Of a DNA stretch of 64,000 nucleotides, positions 22,320 through 33,739 are shown in pieces; positions within the stretch are counted from its first letter, which is position 1; each line of letters opens with the position of its first letter. Both the position numbers and the translations under genes were made by a program. The notes beneath the pieces are model-generated. The model was given only the letters and a program-made list of their open reading frames with translations, ran no database searches and was not told the DNA's origin. Origin of the DNA: Aporrectodea caliginosa (Eukaryota; Annelida; Clitellata; Crassiclitellata; Lumbricidae); contig JACEVL010000021.1 of assembly GCA_020284085.1 (NCBI GenBank), positions 262,501 through 326,500 of the forward strand, in the 5' to 3' direction.

Positions 22320-23450
22320 AAAAGCTTGGTAGCCCGAGGGTTAATGCACATAATTTTGCAAAAATTCGATTTATTAGGCCTACTCATAGTGAGGCGTGTG
22401 TGTTGGGTGCGCTTGTAACTTGTTGCCGGTTATTGTTTATGAGGGCATTAACGTCCACGTCAATGCGAGTTACTTTCAAGCGCAAATAGTTCGAAAGCTG
22501 CAGTTTTCGACATTTAGTTTTGAATCCGAAATTCGAGTGGCTTTTTTCTAATCGGGATGCTTCGTCTCAATTTTGCCTACGCAATTTGTTCGGGCATGTG
22601 CTTTGGTTTGCACGTGCTTAACAGCAAAGAACGCGCTGCGGCTGGGGATCTTCTTCATCTCCGTCCCACGAAAATCCGATTTTTAAGTAGTCGGAGTGAT
22701 ATTTTCTCATCACTTTCTCATCACTTTACTTTGTTTTGATTGCTTTCAATTCGTTATTTAAGGCTCATCTTCATTGTCGTCGTTTCTTTGTAAATAAGTT
22801 ATCGATAATGATGAGAGTATAAACTTAGAGGACAAAAAAATAAACAATGCGAGTAACGCTGATGATGAGATATCGTTTTGAAGTTAGCGTACACACTGTT
22901 ACGTTCCGATGGAATTTGGACGTTCCTAGATAATTATGGTGGTGAGAAGTTCTAAAAACCTCTGGAAATGGAAATATGCTGCCATCTAACAACCATACCG
23001 AGCGTCTCATGCGCCTCTGTGAAAGAGAGCATGTGAATGGCGCCATGGCGGTTCGCTTAATTACCGATGCTGGCTTATTTCAGAGATTTAAATCGCGGGC
23101 TAACAGGGTCCTTGCACGGGGACCCTAAAGGGCGTGGCGTCCATTGAAACGGGCGAGCGGTGGGGAAGGCTCTCACCCGGTTAATTCATTGCAAATAAGC
23201 AGGGTCGAGGCCACAACGCTCGCTACCGAAAAAGCTAACATTTACATTTTGTGCGCTATTGTCGTAAGATGGTAGGGCCTAACACTGAGCTGCGGCTGAC
23301 TGCCTATCCAAGACTGTTTAAAGTGGACGTTATCGAATCCAGAATTCTGTATACCGGGTATGCGTATATTATGTGCCTTCATTCTTTCACCATTTTCAAA
23401 TTTGTCGCGTTTTTTCACTTCCCATTTTTTACGATATATTTAAAAATCAC
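22320..23450. other. Intergenic, no supported gene
   Basis: Contains an AGCAGGGTCGAGGCCA block also present at about 44125 and a GC-richer stretch near 23100-23200 with GGGTCC..GGACCC symmetry. No convincing coding frame. Confidence 0.35.
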
Positions 23451-23454
23451 ATTT

Positions 23455-23516
23455 CAAAAACTTTCCGCCACCCACCAAAAATTTGTTCGCGACCCACAGT
23501 TCGGGAAACGCTGTAG
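23455..23516. mobile_element. Terminal fragment of a hAT-type element
   Basis: The CGCGACCCACAGTTCGGGAA-ACGCTG end resembles right termini of widespread hAT elements. No partner end was found. Confidence 0.4.
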
Positions 23517-23519
23517 TAG

Positions 23520-25300
23520 GTAGATAAGTGTGCATGGATTGATGTGTCGGTGGACTGATGGATGCAAATGTACGTAGGCCTATGATGTATGTGTGTAAAT
23601 GTAAGTTCGCTTTTTATATGCATAGTGTATACATATCAGACCAGGTTCGTTTAGGCTGGATTAGCATTCAAGTGGATTAGATTATAAATTTGCAATTTCT
23701 TCGAAGGACATGTCAGCCATTTTTAACGATTGAAAAATTATTTCCTTATTTCTGTCCTTAGTTAAAAAGCGCCAGTTACCAGCAGCTCCTTTGCAAGCCT
23801 CCTCTCTCTGGTGTCTCTTGACATCACTGGACAAACCCTCTAACACGACGCAGCTTAACTGAGCTTACGTGAATTAGCTACTGCCCGCGCTTAGCTGAAG
23901 AGTAGCAATTTAGTAATTGTGTGTTTGCGATGACGATTGAAAAGTGTTACACAATGTCGACTGCGTTTCAAAGACCTGATCTCTACTAACTGACCATCAG
24001 AAGCGAGCTTTGAACAGGCAAACTGCTAATCGTCGACCGTTAGACCAAAGTACACCTGTGTAACGCTCACCCACTGAGCTTCTGTTTAAAATTCGTCTGT
24101 GGTTGAGGGATCCTGCTTCGCCAGTATGTAAAACGTTTGAGAGTGCACCCTTTAGATATGCCTCAACAAGGGAGCTACAAAAGTTATAAAGAAACACGCA
24201 TGCATTAGGTAATGAGATACTGTGGAGCCTTAGTTTCCACTTCTAAGACCACCAAATGCATTCCCTTAAAAATGATGATGCTGGTGATGCTGGAGGTGTT
24301 GCTGTTGCTGCTTATGAAAAGTATGTTGGTGATGATGATAATAATGAGTATGACGTGATGACGACGACTATGATGTTGGTGGCGATGATGATGAGATGAT
24401 GGTGATGAAGATCTAATCTAATAATTGTCGTTGTCGTTATCGTTGCTCATGTAGTCGTCAACATCTACGTCACAATCAGTAATCATATTCAACATTACAG
24501 TCATCTGTGCTGAGGGCGACGTCACTTTCATTGACTGTAAATTCACCAGCACTGCCTCCTCTCTGCTCAGATCCATGATGATTGTAGAATGAAGTTCATG
24601 AAGTGCATTTGCACTTAGGCAACTCAGACTATAGTAGCCAAATGACAAGCACTGCTGGGCTGTCAACGTATCCTCGCAGCGATTGTGGTAAAAATCGCCC
24701 ATTTAAAATGCAAGTGTGTTCACGTTTACGCATTGTTTATTTCGTCAAACTTAAAAAGTTATTTTAAGCAGTAAAAACTGATTAGCCTCTGCTTGGTTGT
24801 CAATGCATGGATGAAATCGTCAATTTACAATTACTCTATGTACAAGTTCAGACATTATTTATTTCATCCTGAGTAAAAATGTTACAATGAGTATAACGAA
24901 ATAATTAGGCTAGGAAAGCTAATCATACATATGTGGCGGACAGGCCACAAGGCAGAATGAATGATCTATAAATAGCATAATAATATTGATTTTCTGTTAT
25001 ACGGTGTCGCGCCTCTGAGTCGCTAGGTGGAGTGGCCTCGTGTTACATGCGCTCGATTCGAGTTATAATAAAAATAATATAAATTATACGGTCGCTTATT
25101 TTTGCCATTTTAACGTTTTAATCTATTAATTAAATAAAAGTACATCTTCCCACGTCCTATAGTTGATGACTAAAGATAGGCATCGCCTAAATTAAGCCTT
25201 AGAAGCTCTATCTCTTAGACACCTACCTTTTGTTAAGAACTTTGGTAAGGACGCATTTATAAGCGTTGAGAGCTACAGCATACATGGTCGATAGATGAAT
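23520..25300. other. Intergenic, GAT-rich and AT-rich
   Basis: Holds a GATGATG-rich low-complexity stretch (24270-24415) and the unplaced frame at 24418-24702, described separately. Otherwise nothing recognised. Confidence 0.35.
24418..24702 (-). CDS. Hypothetical 94-residue frame
   Basis: Open frame starting at an ATG in MGDFYHNRCEDTLTAQQC. It has four Cys in its first half and a very acidic tail (DCDVDVDDYMSNDNDNDN) that merges into a degenerate GAT-type repeat. Composition in the first two thirds is protein-like, but I recognise no family, and there are no clear splice partners. It could be an exon of an unidentified minus-strand gene or chance. Confidence 0.2.
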   Translation of the reverse strand: MGDFYHNRCEDTLTAQQCLSFGYYSLSCLSANALHELHSTIIMDLSREEAVLVNLQSMKVTSPSAQMTVMLNMITDCDVDVDDYMSNDNDNDNY

Positions 25301-26019
25301 ATAGGCTGCCTCACGGTGTTTCGCCTATAACGTAGAGTGGTTGTGCACTGCTCTACACATAGCGACACGGTTCCTTAGTGTCGTTGGTTACGGGAAAGTG
25401 AAATCAAACGGTCCGGGAAAGTTATGGGCGCCACCGCGTCCAAAATAAGACAAGTCTAATCCGTGCGCTCCCGTGTGACAGCCGCTCACGCGGTCGGGCC
25501 AGTGCCGGCTATCGCTGATCTGACGGGGTAGGGCCCATCTCGTTGTTGATCGCGAGCCGGTCCGAGCTTTGATCGTGGGCGGCTAATCGGGGAAAGACCG
25601 ATCGTGAGATAAAGGCTCACAGGTCAAATACGGGGAAGGTGTCACCCCGTTGGTGTCGATCGGAAAGTACGCGGAGATACCGACAGGTCTGTAACGAAAA
25701 ATCAAAGTCCGTTTCCGCGTAAAGTTCGGAGTACGTGAGTTACGGGAAAACCAGTTAACGGCGAGTGAAAAATCAAAGCCCGATTTCGCGTAATGTGCGG
25801 AGATCGGGGGAGACGGGGAAATCAGTTAACGGCGAGTGAACAAAATACGGGAAAAATTCCCCAGTGATCCGGTTCGACCAAATACAAGGAGGGTGACCCC
25901 GTTGGTGACAGATAAATACGGGGAAAGCTCCCCGGAGTTACCGTTCGATAAATGCTGCACACCAGTGTGGTAAAGTACGGGGAAGATGGTGACCCCGTTG
26001 ATACCGTTCGTAAACAATT

Positions 26020-26312
26020 GCGGATCTACCCGCATATTCTTTTCAACTTGCGGGTCTTCCGCACCTTTTCTACTTACGCGGCGGACCAAAAAATCTCAAT
26101 TCGCGGTCCCCGCGGATTATTTTTCTTTACGTATCTAGCGTCGTTCATAGTAACTTTCGCGGTTTTCTTGCGGATAATCTTTCTTTGCGTACTTTACGTC
26201 GGTTGTACTTATTACCGCGGTTTCCCCGCGGTAAATATCTACTTGCGGGACTAGCCGCATTATCTTTATTCGCGGTTTCCCCGCGGTTTCTTTACTTGCG
26301 GGACTAGCCGCC
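26020..26312. repeat. Array of short GCGG/CCGC hairpins
   Basis: About seven inverted repeats in 290 bp, including GCGGATCTACCCGC (26020-26033), ACCGCGGTTTCCCCGCGGT (26214-26232), GCGGGACTAGCCGC (26245-26258 and 26299-26312) and CGCGGTTTCCCCGCG (26271-26285), separated by T-rich spacers. Upstream, GGGGA..TCCCC and CGGGG..CCCCG pairs occur at 25631-25649, 25920-25933 and 25977-25996. Confidence 0.85.
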
Positions 26313-26730
26313 TATCTCTCTGTTCGGGGAACTACTCGACAGATCTGACCGTGGTTCGTTCAGGTGTGAGAGACAGTACAATTCCCTAACGGGGAAGTAA
26401 ATACACAGGTCTGTGAGAAACAAAGGGGTAACGTTAGTGACACGTACCCCTGATTCCGGCAACGGAATCGAGTCCGATGATTCGGAAACGAATCCTGTGA
26501 GTCCGTGCGCTCCCGGGCACAACCGTAACGCTGGCTATCTGATTCGGAAAGTTTGATTCAAGGGATACCTGAGGCGGAGTAAGGGCCCACTCTCGTTGGC
26601 AGGTCTCGGATCAGATTGTTTCGGATAGCGTGAAGAAAGGTTGTGTAAGACTTAAGCCGGGGAAGGGTGTACTCGCGAGACACAGCGAGTCAACGCCCTT
26701 GGTGACGAGTACAAACCCCCAGGTGGGTAG

Positions 26731-26865
26731 ATCAACGCAGACCAAGAGAGTTACCGATACGTGGGAGTCCGGGTATTCGGGTACCCAGATCAATGTGAAA
26801 ATCAACGCAGACCAAGAAAGTGATTGATACGTGTACGTTCGGGTAGTCGGGTACCCACGTACATA
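26731..26865. repeat. Two-copy tandem duplication of about 66 bp
   Basis: ATCAACGCAGACCAAGA and TCGGGTACCCA occur twice in the same order with intervening GATACGTG. Confidence 0.8.
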
Positions 26866-27014
26866 CATATTTGCTTGTCGCAACACACAGCTCTGAGAAC
26901 TGACTGAAGTGCGAGGCTGGGTCCCCTCGTGCGTAGGTCGGATCGAAGTTCTGTGTGCAGATAGCGAAGGTTGTAGAGAGAGGACCTTCACTATCAGAGT
27001 CCGTGGATACCTTA

Positions 27015-27150
27015 CCAGTGTTTCTTTCTTTCGAAGTAGAATTTATCATTGTGTTGGTCGTTCTTTGCCAACACAGATACGAGTGTTTCTTTTTCGTTTG
27101 AAGCAGAATTTATCACTGTGTTGGTCGTTCTTTGCCAACACAGAGACGGG
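27015..27150. repeat. Two-copy tandem duplication of about 66 bp
   Basis: AGTGTTTCTTT, AGCAGAATTTATCA and GTGTTGGTCGTTCTTTGCCA occur twice head to tail. GTTGGTCGTTCTTTGCCAAC is itself partly self-complementary. Confidence 0.88.
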
Positions 27151-27264
27151 TAAGGGAACTTACTCCGTCAATTGTGGTGCATGACAATATACGTGTGAGG
27201 CCCCATGCCAAACACGGAAATGGACAGAGAGACACATGACGGTAGGAAGACGCGTTGCCCCATG

Positions 27265-27455
27265 GACAAATGTATAGGACGAGTTGACGTGGTGTCCCCA
27301 GTATGGTCTATGGCGAGAAGACATAGAGAGCTGCTATCGGTAGTGTCTAGGCCGAGTTGACATAGCAAAGTGTTTCAAGTATTGTCTAGGACGACGCGAT
27401 GTAGAGAGTTGTTACGGGTATTGTCTAGGGCGAAATGGCGTAGCGACTTGTCTTA
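27265..27455. repeat. Degenerate tandem repeat of about 50 bp
   Basis: Four to five imperfect units with a TNTCTAGGNCGA core followed by TAGAGAGTTG-like words. Confidence 0.6.
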
Positions 27456-27959
27456 AGTATTCCTGGTCTTTGGAACTTAGAGAACGTTTGGTGTCCCTTA
27501 TTATTGGCGATAGTTTCAGAGTCACGAGATGCAGAATGGTAAGTCGAAGTTCAGATCAGGCAGAGAGGAAGAGGAAGACCGTAGCTAAGAAGGTGAGCAA
27601 AAAGAGAAGACTCGTGCTAGTAAAGGAACGAACCCTGTTCTGAGAGACGGCCATCCTCAGGACGTTGCCCATTCGGCGACCGTGGAAGAGGCAGAGTCTG
27701 ACTGAGATAAAGCTGTATAGTGTTACCTCTCTTGGAGAAGCGACCCATCCTAAACCTCCCCTGATAGGAACGGTCACCCTGGGTAGAGATGGAGAACAGC
27801 CATTTACATTGAAGTAGACACGGCAGTGACTCGAGCGGCTCCAGACGGATAGTGGGCTGGAGCCGACGCCGTCCCGTGAGCACGGAGAGAGAAGGTAGCG
27901 TCCGGGGCGGCGGTCGCCACACATAGAACACACATAGGTCATGTCAGTGCAAAGCTACC

Positions 27960-30300
27960 AAGTGCCAAGATATTGACAAATCATCAAGTTCATTCACGTG
28001 ACCATTCTTAATTATAACATAGCAATACAGAATGATAAGGCAAGTTTTTTTATGGCGTTGCACAATCTGTTGACTATAAACATGAAACCAGAATATCGTG
28101 TATGAAACCACGTGGTGTCGAAAGGAAAATATAAGTAATTGAAGACAGCATTGAAGTCAAATAGAACAATTTAATTATATGACAGCCTTCAAACTGCGAG
28201 CCAGCTGCCCGTGCCTTGTTATGGATAAATTCAAATATTCTGTTTGAGTTATAGTTTTCCGCAACAATTGAAGGGTTCAGTTCAATAACCATAACTAGGT
28301 ATGTCGACAAACCTGTTTTTTGCTTAAAAGTATCCTAGCGTGCGTGGAATGCAGTATTCTATAATATACCCTGCAAATTTCGAACAGATCTGTGTATTTT
28401 CGATAGTCATTGTTGAATAACTTTATGTCAACATATGGTATTGTGCAACCGGCAGTGTTCTACCATTGCTCCATTGCAATGTCCAGGTATGATAACATTA
28501 TCACCGTTTTTTCTTGTAATTTGTGTATGAACACCTGCGCAACAATCAGGTTATTTGACATACCAGCTTCTTGAACGAGTTTCGTACTGTGTAATAGCGA
28601 CCGTTTGGTGCAAGAATGAGGTATGTCGACTAGCACCGGATGACATGTGTAGTATTGCAGCTGCTAGAAAACAAACTTTGTCCTCATAACCTCGTACTGC
28701 ACCCTTAATGAAACTGATGGTAAAGTGCTGTTTTTGTCAATAACCCGATATGAAGCAAAATATTGTGTAAAAAACAATAACATAATCTTTCGCATTACTT
28801 CATGTAACAGTTTCGTTAAAGACAATAATATTTACATGGTGCTTGAAACAGCTTGTCGATATGTCGTCAAGTGGCTCAGATGCAACAGTTTGAAGTATCG
28901 GATCATTGACGCCATTATTTCCGACATACCTGGTTATTAAATTGTTGAACAATTATAATACATATTTTTGCGAGCGCCCAACTAAAGAAAAAACCTACTG
29001 TTATAGGCGTTATTTCAGTCACCACCAAGATCTTTATTCTGACTGCGTGTATAACTTCCGATGTTGTCTCAAAAGTGTTAAGACGCTATAAGTTATTGAT
29101 TATGCAATTGTCACTTGTTGCGTTCTGACAACAACACTTTCAATCAACCTTTTATTGATTCAACAACAGCACAGATAATTAACAATCTGTCATTTTCAAA
29201 GTTAATCTGCTGATGCCGCCAACAGGACAGCTTTAAAGGATAAAATAATCCGCTATTGTAGGGCTGCCCCTTTTCCACGTTACATTTACAGATGGCCAGA
29301 CGATTTTTATGATCTGTACATGATAATAGGAAATTCAACTTAAATAACAATGTTAGGGCTAAATCATAGCCAAACAACTAAATAACAAAACATTGCAGTA
29401 CAAGATTTTAAACAAACAAAAAAATCAAAACAAAACAGATTATAATGTCCACAGTTGTAACCTTAACAATCTTAAGTACAGGTACAATCTAATAAACGAA
29501 AATACATACATACTTATACAAAATTATACATACATACATACATATACGCAGTGAAACGATTTGATGGTCGTGATGGTCGAAGTATTTTCCTATTGGAAGT
29601 AAGTTTTGCCATTGTAGTGCATTTATGTGAACAACAGATCTCTTTATGAACGCAATAATGTCTTGCTTTTCCTATATTGCTCACATTAAATGCTTTAGAA
29701 AAATTCATGACAAACCCTGTCATATGTTGCGATTTTACGACCTATTATATGCAAATTACAGGTTTTTTTAAAATGAAACTGGACTAACATTGGCTCTAAC
29801 TCCTGTCAATGCTCATTAGCAATTATTACGCACGACCTGGAGAACAGAGCCAGTGAAGAGGAAGACGAGCCAGCTGTTGAGCCAAAATCAAACTCTTTGG
29901 AACAGGTATTGTTATCTCGAGAGTCGCGGGCACCATAGAAGCCTTGGATGTCCATAGGTCATGCTGCAGCGCCGAGTCCTTCCTTTCAAATGCCTCCCTT
30001 CTTATGGCGCGGTGCAAGAATGCGGCCAGGACCTCCTGTTCGCCACGATGATACTTCCTTAATGATGATGATGATAAATGTTTTGCTGTGCAGATCATAT
30101 CACCCGAGTAACGATTCCTCGCAGTAGCAAATCAGAGTGAACATTTCCACCGCAACATCAGTCTTTACGCCAGAAACCTTCTAGAATAGACAACGAGCAT
30201 ATAGCCGGGTCATATGCCAATACCTAGGAAGTCATTCTTCAGAATCATATATCAGGGAAAACACATTTCATATGGAAACAGAATTTGGTCACTGATTCGA
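27960..30300. other. Intergenic, with a recurrent AGGTATGTCGAC motif
   Basis: No supported gene. AGGTATGTCGACA (28297), AGGTATGTCGACT (28619) and inverted CGACATACCT (28922) occur within 650 bp. A (CATA)n run lies near 29505-29545. A 90-codon frame at 29826-30098 (minus) has no recognisable features. Confidence 0.4.
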
Positions 30301-30316
30301 TGAAAGTCTTCAACTA

Positions 30317-33202
30317 TTATTTAATAATACGAAGCTTTCTTAGAAGAACTCTTCGAATGATGAGTTCAAACGGAAGATTTGTTTCCTGAGCAGCAAATTC
30401 AGTCAATGCTTCTGAATATGGAAGATTGCAGTCGATACAACACCTTAGTTTCAAATATCTTGCAAGAAAATATCTTCCAAGAAAATAGTGACGCTTAATG
30501 GAATACTGACATAGTATAAAACACGTGCGTTCATCCTTAGGACCGTCCATATTATAGGCACAACAGTGTGCAATCGCTACATTGGAAGCAAACTCAGCTT
30601 TCCTCGAATCATCATTCAGAGGCGATAAATAATGATAGAGTGTGTGAAATCCAAGCAAAGACTGTACGTCTCCATCAAAAAAACAATCAAGCGGTGGCAA
30701 CAGAAAAACATTCACAACTAAAAATTCTTTCAAATCGCTCTGCAGATCAGGTTCATGAAGAATTCGTTCACATAAATGCAATGCTTCATCGAATTGGTAA
30801 CACTTGTAATGGTATAAAGCACGATAGCACACAATTGTGTTGCACTGGATTCCAAAGTCTTTGTGAATCACGCTGTAGAACGACGTCATATTTTCTAAAG
30901 CATATTCCATTAGAATGCCAATTACTGTTTCTTTATCTATCACGGAATTATTCATCCTTGTACCATCGTCTTCTGTCAATAAATCTGTTGTGCGACTTAT
31001 TTTCTGTCTTCTAGCATTGAAATGAGGACCTGATTTCGTCAAGACTGCACATTTTGGCTTAATTAAAGCCTTCAAACAATCGTCCATCGGAAATGCTGAC
31101 TCAGGCAACTCCTGGTTAAAATCTAAATGTTTGGATATTCTTTCGGCAGATAGTGCAGTTAAATAATAGGCAAACACCTCTGGTGAAAGACGCAGATCGA
31201 GGAAAAGCCGTTTGCCAATGTAATGAAGATTATCATCAGTAATCTTCATGTGAAGCACATACAATCCTACGATTCTTGCGACATCGTCAATAAATAATAA
31301 ACAACCTGCATTAAGTGTATCGTTATACTTTTCAGTATTGTGATCATCGAGAACTTTCAAGCAGAATCGTATTGCTTGTTGGTATTCTGATGCGGCAAAA
31401 TGGAGTGCAGCGAGATAAACGAAAGCTGCAGTCGCAATGCCGTTGGAATCAAAAACGCCATATTCTAAAGTTTTCCAAAGAGCCTCTTTTGCCATGTGAG
31501 ACAGTAGTTGAAGTTCTGGACGAGTATTTGATCCCGTTAAGTTTTGCATGAGCTCCTGAGCACGCAGGAATTGAAACCGACTACTCTGTTCTGTGTACGT
31601 TTTCGGAAAGTTATGATACCGAGACCTTATAATTTTAGGTTGCATTGAGATAGTGTTGACAATTTCAACAAAGAGACTGCTATCCCATGAGATCTCTCCG
31701 CAGCCTAATCCATATGCAGCTTGTAAAATATACAGTACGTTGTCATAGTATGTGAAACATAGGACGTTTCGTATTGTTGGAAGATCTATCAGTCCATTGT
31801 GTGTTTTCGATTCAAGACATCTTGAACTATGTCCCAATTTGAAGGCATAGCGCAGTCCTGAACTTAACCTTCTTTTAATAAAGGTACGACTGTATTGACA
31901 AGAATTTATGAACGAAGAAAAAAATAATAAATCCAATGATCTTGATTCACTCGCCTTCAAACCTTCAACGAATACGAGCATGTAATCCACCATCAAATTT
32001 GGCATTGCTTCCCTTGTGCTATTAGGTTTGAAATGTCTTCGAGTGACTGGTAGTATGTAATTTTCTACCAACCACTTGCAAAGAGTATTAGAATTTCCGA
32101 ATTTGTTCAGTTGTCCTTTAACGTTGTCAAGCATTCTGGAGCGTGATGGCTTGTGAAATAAATTTGCATCAGGTATAAAATAGTTCGGACAGTTTCTTCT
32201 CTTTAGCCAATCTGAAAGCTTCTTTAACAACTCACAGCAGATCGCAATAACAGACGAGGAATTCCACCATTCAGGCGACATCTCTTCACAAGCCCATAAC
32301 ATCAGAGTCTTAAAGTGATACGTACAGAGAACCTCATCCTCCTTTGGACAATCCTTCTGTATTAATTCTCTCTTTGCAAAGAATCTCAGCAAGTGATAAA
32401 CAATCTGTTGAACTTTAGTCCAACTCTGAATTAATATTACTTCTGCAACTGAAAATGAAAATCTCCACTGCCGGTCATCATTTCTGCAAGCACGATGCTG
32501 AACGTATACAACATGACAACCATTTTGTATTACCTCGGCGGTTGTATCAATCGTCGGCCATCCATTATTCCTAGGTCGCTGAAGCCAGCGTAGGGTTTCT
32601 TTAGGCCAGACAGGGCACCATTTGCTGTAGACAATATCATCATCTACATAATAGGCGTTTTTAGTTTGATTTTTAATTGCTGGACCATAAACGAGCTCTA
32701 ACGGCCCCTTGTTTGGTGAAAGTGTAGAATTATAGGCATACTTTCTTGCAATATGATCCATGTTTGCCGATACATATTTATTTGCCGGTGATGTAGGCAT
32801 ATTATGCTTAAATTTATACTTTTTATATTTCCAGTTATAGTTCATTGTTCCGACATGTTGTAATCGAACAAAACCTGGATACCTGTCGTATGGCTGAATC
32901 TTGTAGCATCTGATCGTTTCGGCTAAACCACTAAAATCATTTTTCAACATAGGAAAGTCACCACTGAAGACCAGATCATCAGTTCCGGCGAGTAAGAAAT
33001 CAGTGTCGCCAATGCATGTATTCGGCGGTCGGATATAGAACTCCGCATGGCTGCCACACAAAAATGAATACTCTTTCGGTATATGGAGTAAGTCATCCAT
33101 GTAATCAGAGACATCAGAAAACGATTTTGGAAGCAATTGACATGTTCTAACGATGAAATCAGATGCTATAAGTTCATTCGATTTATCCGCATGGTCTGTC
33201 AT
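30317..33202 (-). CDS. Large Mab-21/cGAS-like protein with TPR-like C-terminus
   Basis: Single uninterrupted frame, read from the Met at 33202 (961 codons). A longer reading to 33238 adds 12 residues but crosses a T-rich tract and TTTAG acceptor directly before this ATG, so 33202 is preferred. The N-terminal third is a Mab-21 domain: a nucleotidyltransferase Gly-Ser (CGSHAEF, residue 62 in the longer count), then DTD about 15 residues later (residues 78 and 80), matching the GS..(D/E)x(D/E) metal site. Next come the family blocks CPVWPKETLRWLQR, WRFSFSVAEVIL and YHFKTLMLWACEEM, and a CPNYFIPDANLF segment (about 350-361). The remaining 600 residues are mostly helical, with TPR-like helix pairs near 600-632 (FAASEYQQAIRFCLKVL) and 803-830. 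Ordinary Mab-21 proteins are about 350-500 residues. A cGAS-like receptor role in cytosolic nucleic-acid sensing is a family inference; activity is not shown. Confidence 0.9.
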   Translation of the reverse strand: MTDHADKSNELIASDFIVRTCQLLPKSFSDVSDYMDDLLHIPKEYSFLCGSHAEFYIRPPNTCIGDTDFLLAGTDDLVFSGDFPMLKNDFSGLAETIRCYKIQPYDRYPGFVRLQHVGTMNYNWKYKKYKFKHNMPTSPANKYVSANMDHIARKYAYNSTLSPNKGPLELVYGPAIKNQTKNAYYVDDDIVYSKWCPVWPKETLRWLQRPRNNGWPTIDTTAEVIQNGCHVVYVQHRACRNDDRQWRFSFSVAEVILIQSWTKVQQIVYHLLRFFAKRELIQKDCPKEDEVLCTYHFKTLMLWACEEMSPEWWNSSSVIAICCELLKKLSDWLKRRNCPNYFIPDANLFHKPSRSRMLDNVKGQLNKFGNSNTLCKWLVENYILPVTRRHFKPNSTREAMPNLMVDYMLVFVEGLKASESRSLDLLFFSSFINSCQYSRTFIKRRLSSGLRYAFKLGHSSRCLESKTHNGLIDLPTIRNVLCFTYYDNVLYILQAAYGLGCGEISWDSSLFVEIVNTISMQPKIIRSRYHNFPKTYTEQSSRFQFLRAQELMQNLTGSNTRPELQLLSHMAKEALWKTLEYGVFDSNGIATAAFVYLAALHFAASEYQQAIRFCLKVLDDHNTEKYNDTLNAGCLLFIDDVARIVGLYVLHMKITDDNLHYIGKRLFLDLRLSPEVFAYYLTALSAERISKHLDFNQELPESAFPMDDCLKALIKPKCAVLTKSGPHFNARRQKISRTTDLLTEDDGTRMNNSVIDKETVIGILMEYALENMTSFYSVIHKDFGIQCNTIVCYRALYHYKCYQFDEALHLCERILHEPDLQSDLKEFLVVNVFLLPPLDCFFDGDVQSLLGFHTLYHYLSPLNDDSRKAEFASNVAIAHCCAYNMDGPKDERTCFILCQYSIKRHYFLGRYFLARYLKLRCCIDCNLPYSEALTEFAAQETNLPFELIIRRVLLRKLRIIK

Positions 33203-33222
33203 CCTAAATTTAAAAAAAAACA
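33203..33222 (-). promoter_or_regulatory. Probable splice acceptor before the Mab-21 start codon
   Basis: On the minus strand a T-run followed by AAATTTAG ends one base before the ATG at 33202, so the coding exon probably follows a 5' UTR intron. Confidence 0.5.
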
Positions 33223-33239
33223 TATCTTTCCTAAGCACT

Positions 33240-33735
33240 CACCATTATCATTATCAACAGGAGTAGGAGGAGGAGGAACAGGAGGAACACAATTCTAGTT
33301 GTAACCCATATCAAAGGGCAACAGTCGCCTAGTCTATATCACTCACATTACGACCGATTATGTTGAGCCGACAACCTACTTTAAACTGACCATGGTACTG
33401 GAGCTTCTGACTGTAACCCTACGAATCACAGTAATCAGTGTTGATAAGTAGCCTTTGATAAACTAGCTATACAATTACAGATCCAGGTAATTCAAATTCA
33501 ATTAATCATATTCTGCGAAGCGATATCTACTGGCCAACGAGTAGACATGCAGCATTCTGGCCAAGGAGTTGACACCTACAACATTGTGGAGTTGTTGGCA
33601 GAAAGGTCATGTGCCACAAGGATACGAACGGTATGGAAGGACTGACGCGCCTAAAACAAAAGCGGTCGATATGAGAATTGAAATTAAAACAGTCTGTTTG
33701 AGTAACTCCCAATTTTGTCAAATCGATGACCCCGG
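33240..33735. other. Upstream flank of the Mab-21 gene
   Basis: Non-coding, with a GGAGGA-rich run near 33260-33290. No TATA box or clear promoter element found. Confidence 0.35.
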
Positions 33736-33739
33736 TTAG

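Larger units (their letters stand above)
25320..27950. other. CpG-rich, hairpin-rich block without genes
   Basis: Base composition changes sharply from the AT-rich surroundings. There are many CG dinucleotides, repeated (A/T)CGGGGAAA words, and no frame longer than about 130 codons. A segment near 25455-25570 (CCGTGCGCTCCCG, CCGGCTATC, AGGGCCCA, CTCGTTG) recurs in the same order near 26500-26610, so the block contains a degenerate direct duplication offset by about 1.04 kb. It may be the 5' or subterminal region of a mobile element, or structured non-coding DNA. Confidence 0.6.

Noticed and set aside
27556..27942. 128-codon minus-strand frame as a gene
   Set aside because: Two minus frames are open across the same bases in a GC-rich block, with no conserved motif.
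25320..27950. Pair of long terminal repeats around 25.4 and 26.5 kb
   Set aside because: The shared segment is short and degenerate, with no TG..CA ends, primer-binding site or retroelement frames between.
30568..31551. Plus-strand frames over the Mab-21 gene
   Set aside because: Antisense shadows of the long minus-strand frame, which carries the conserved motifs.
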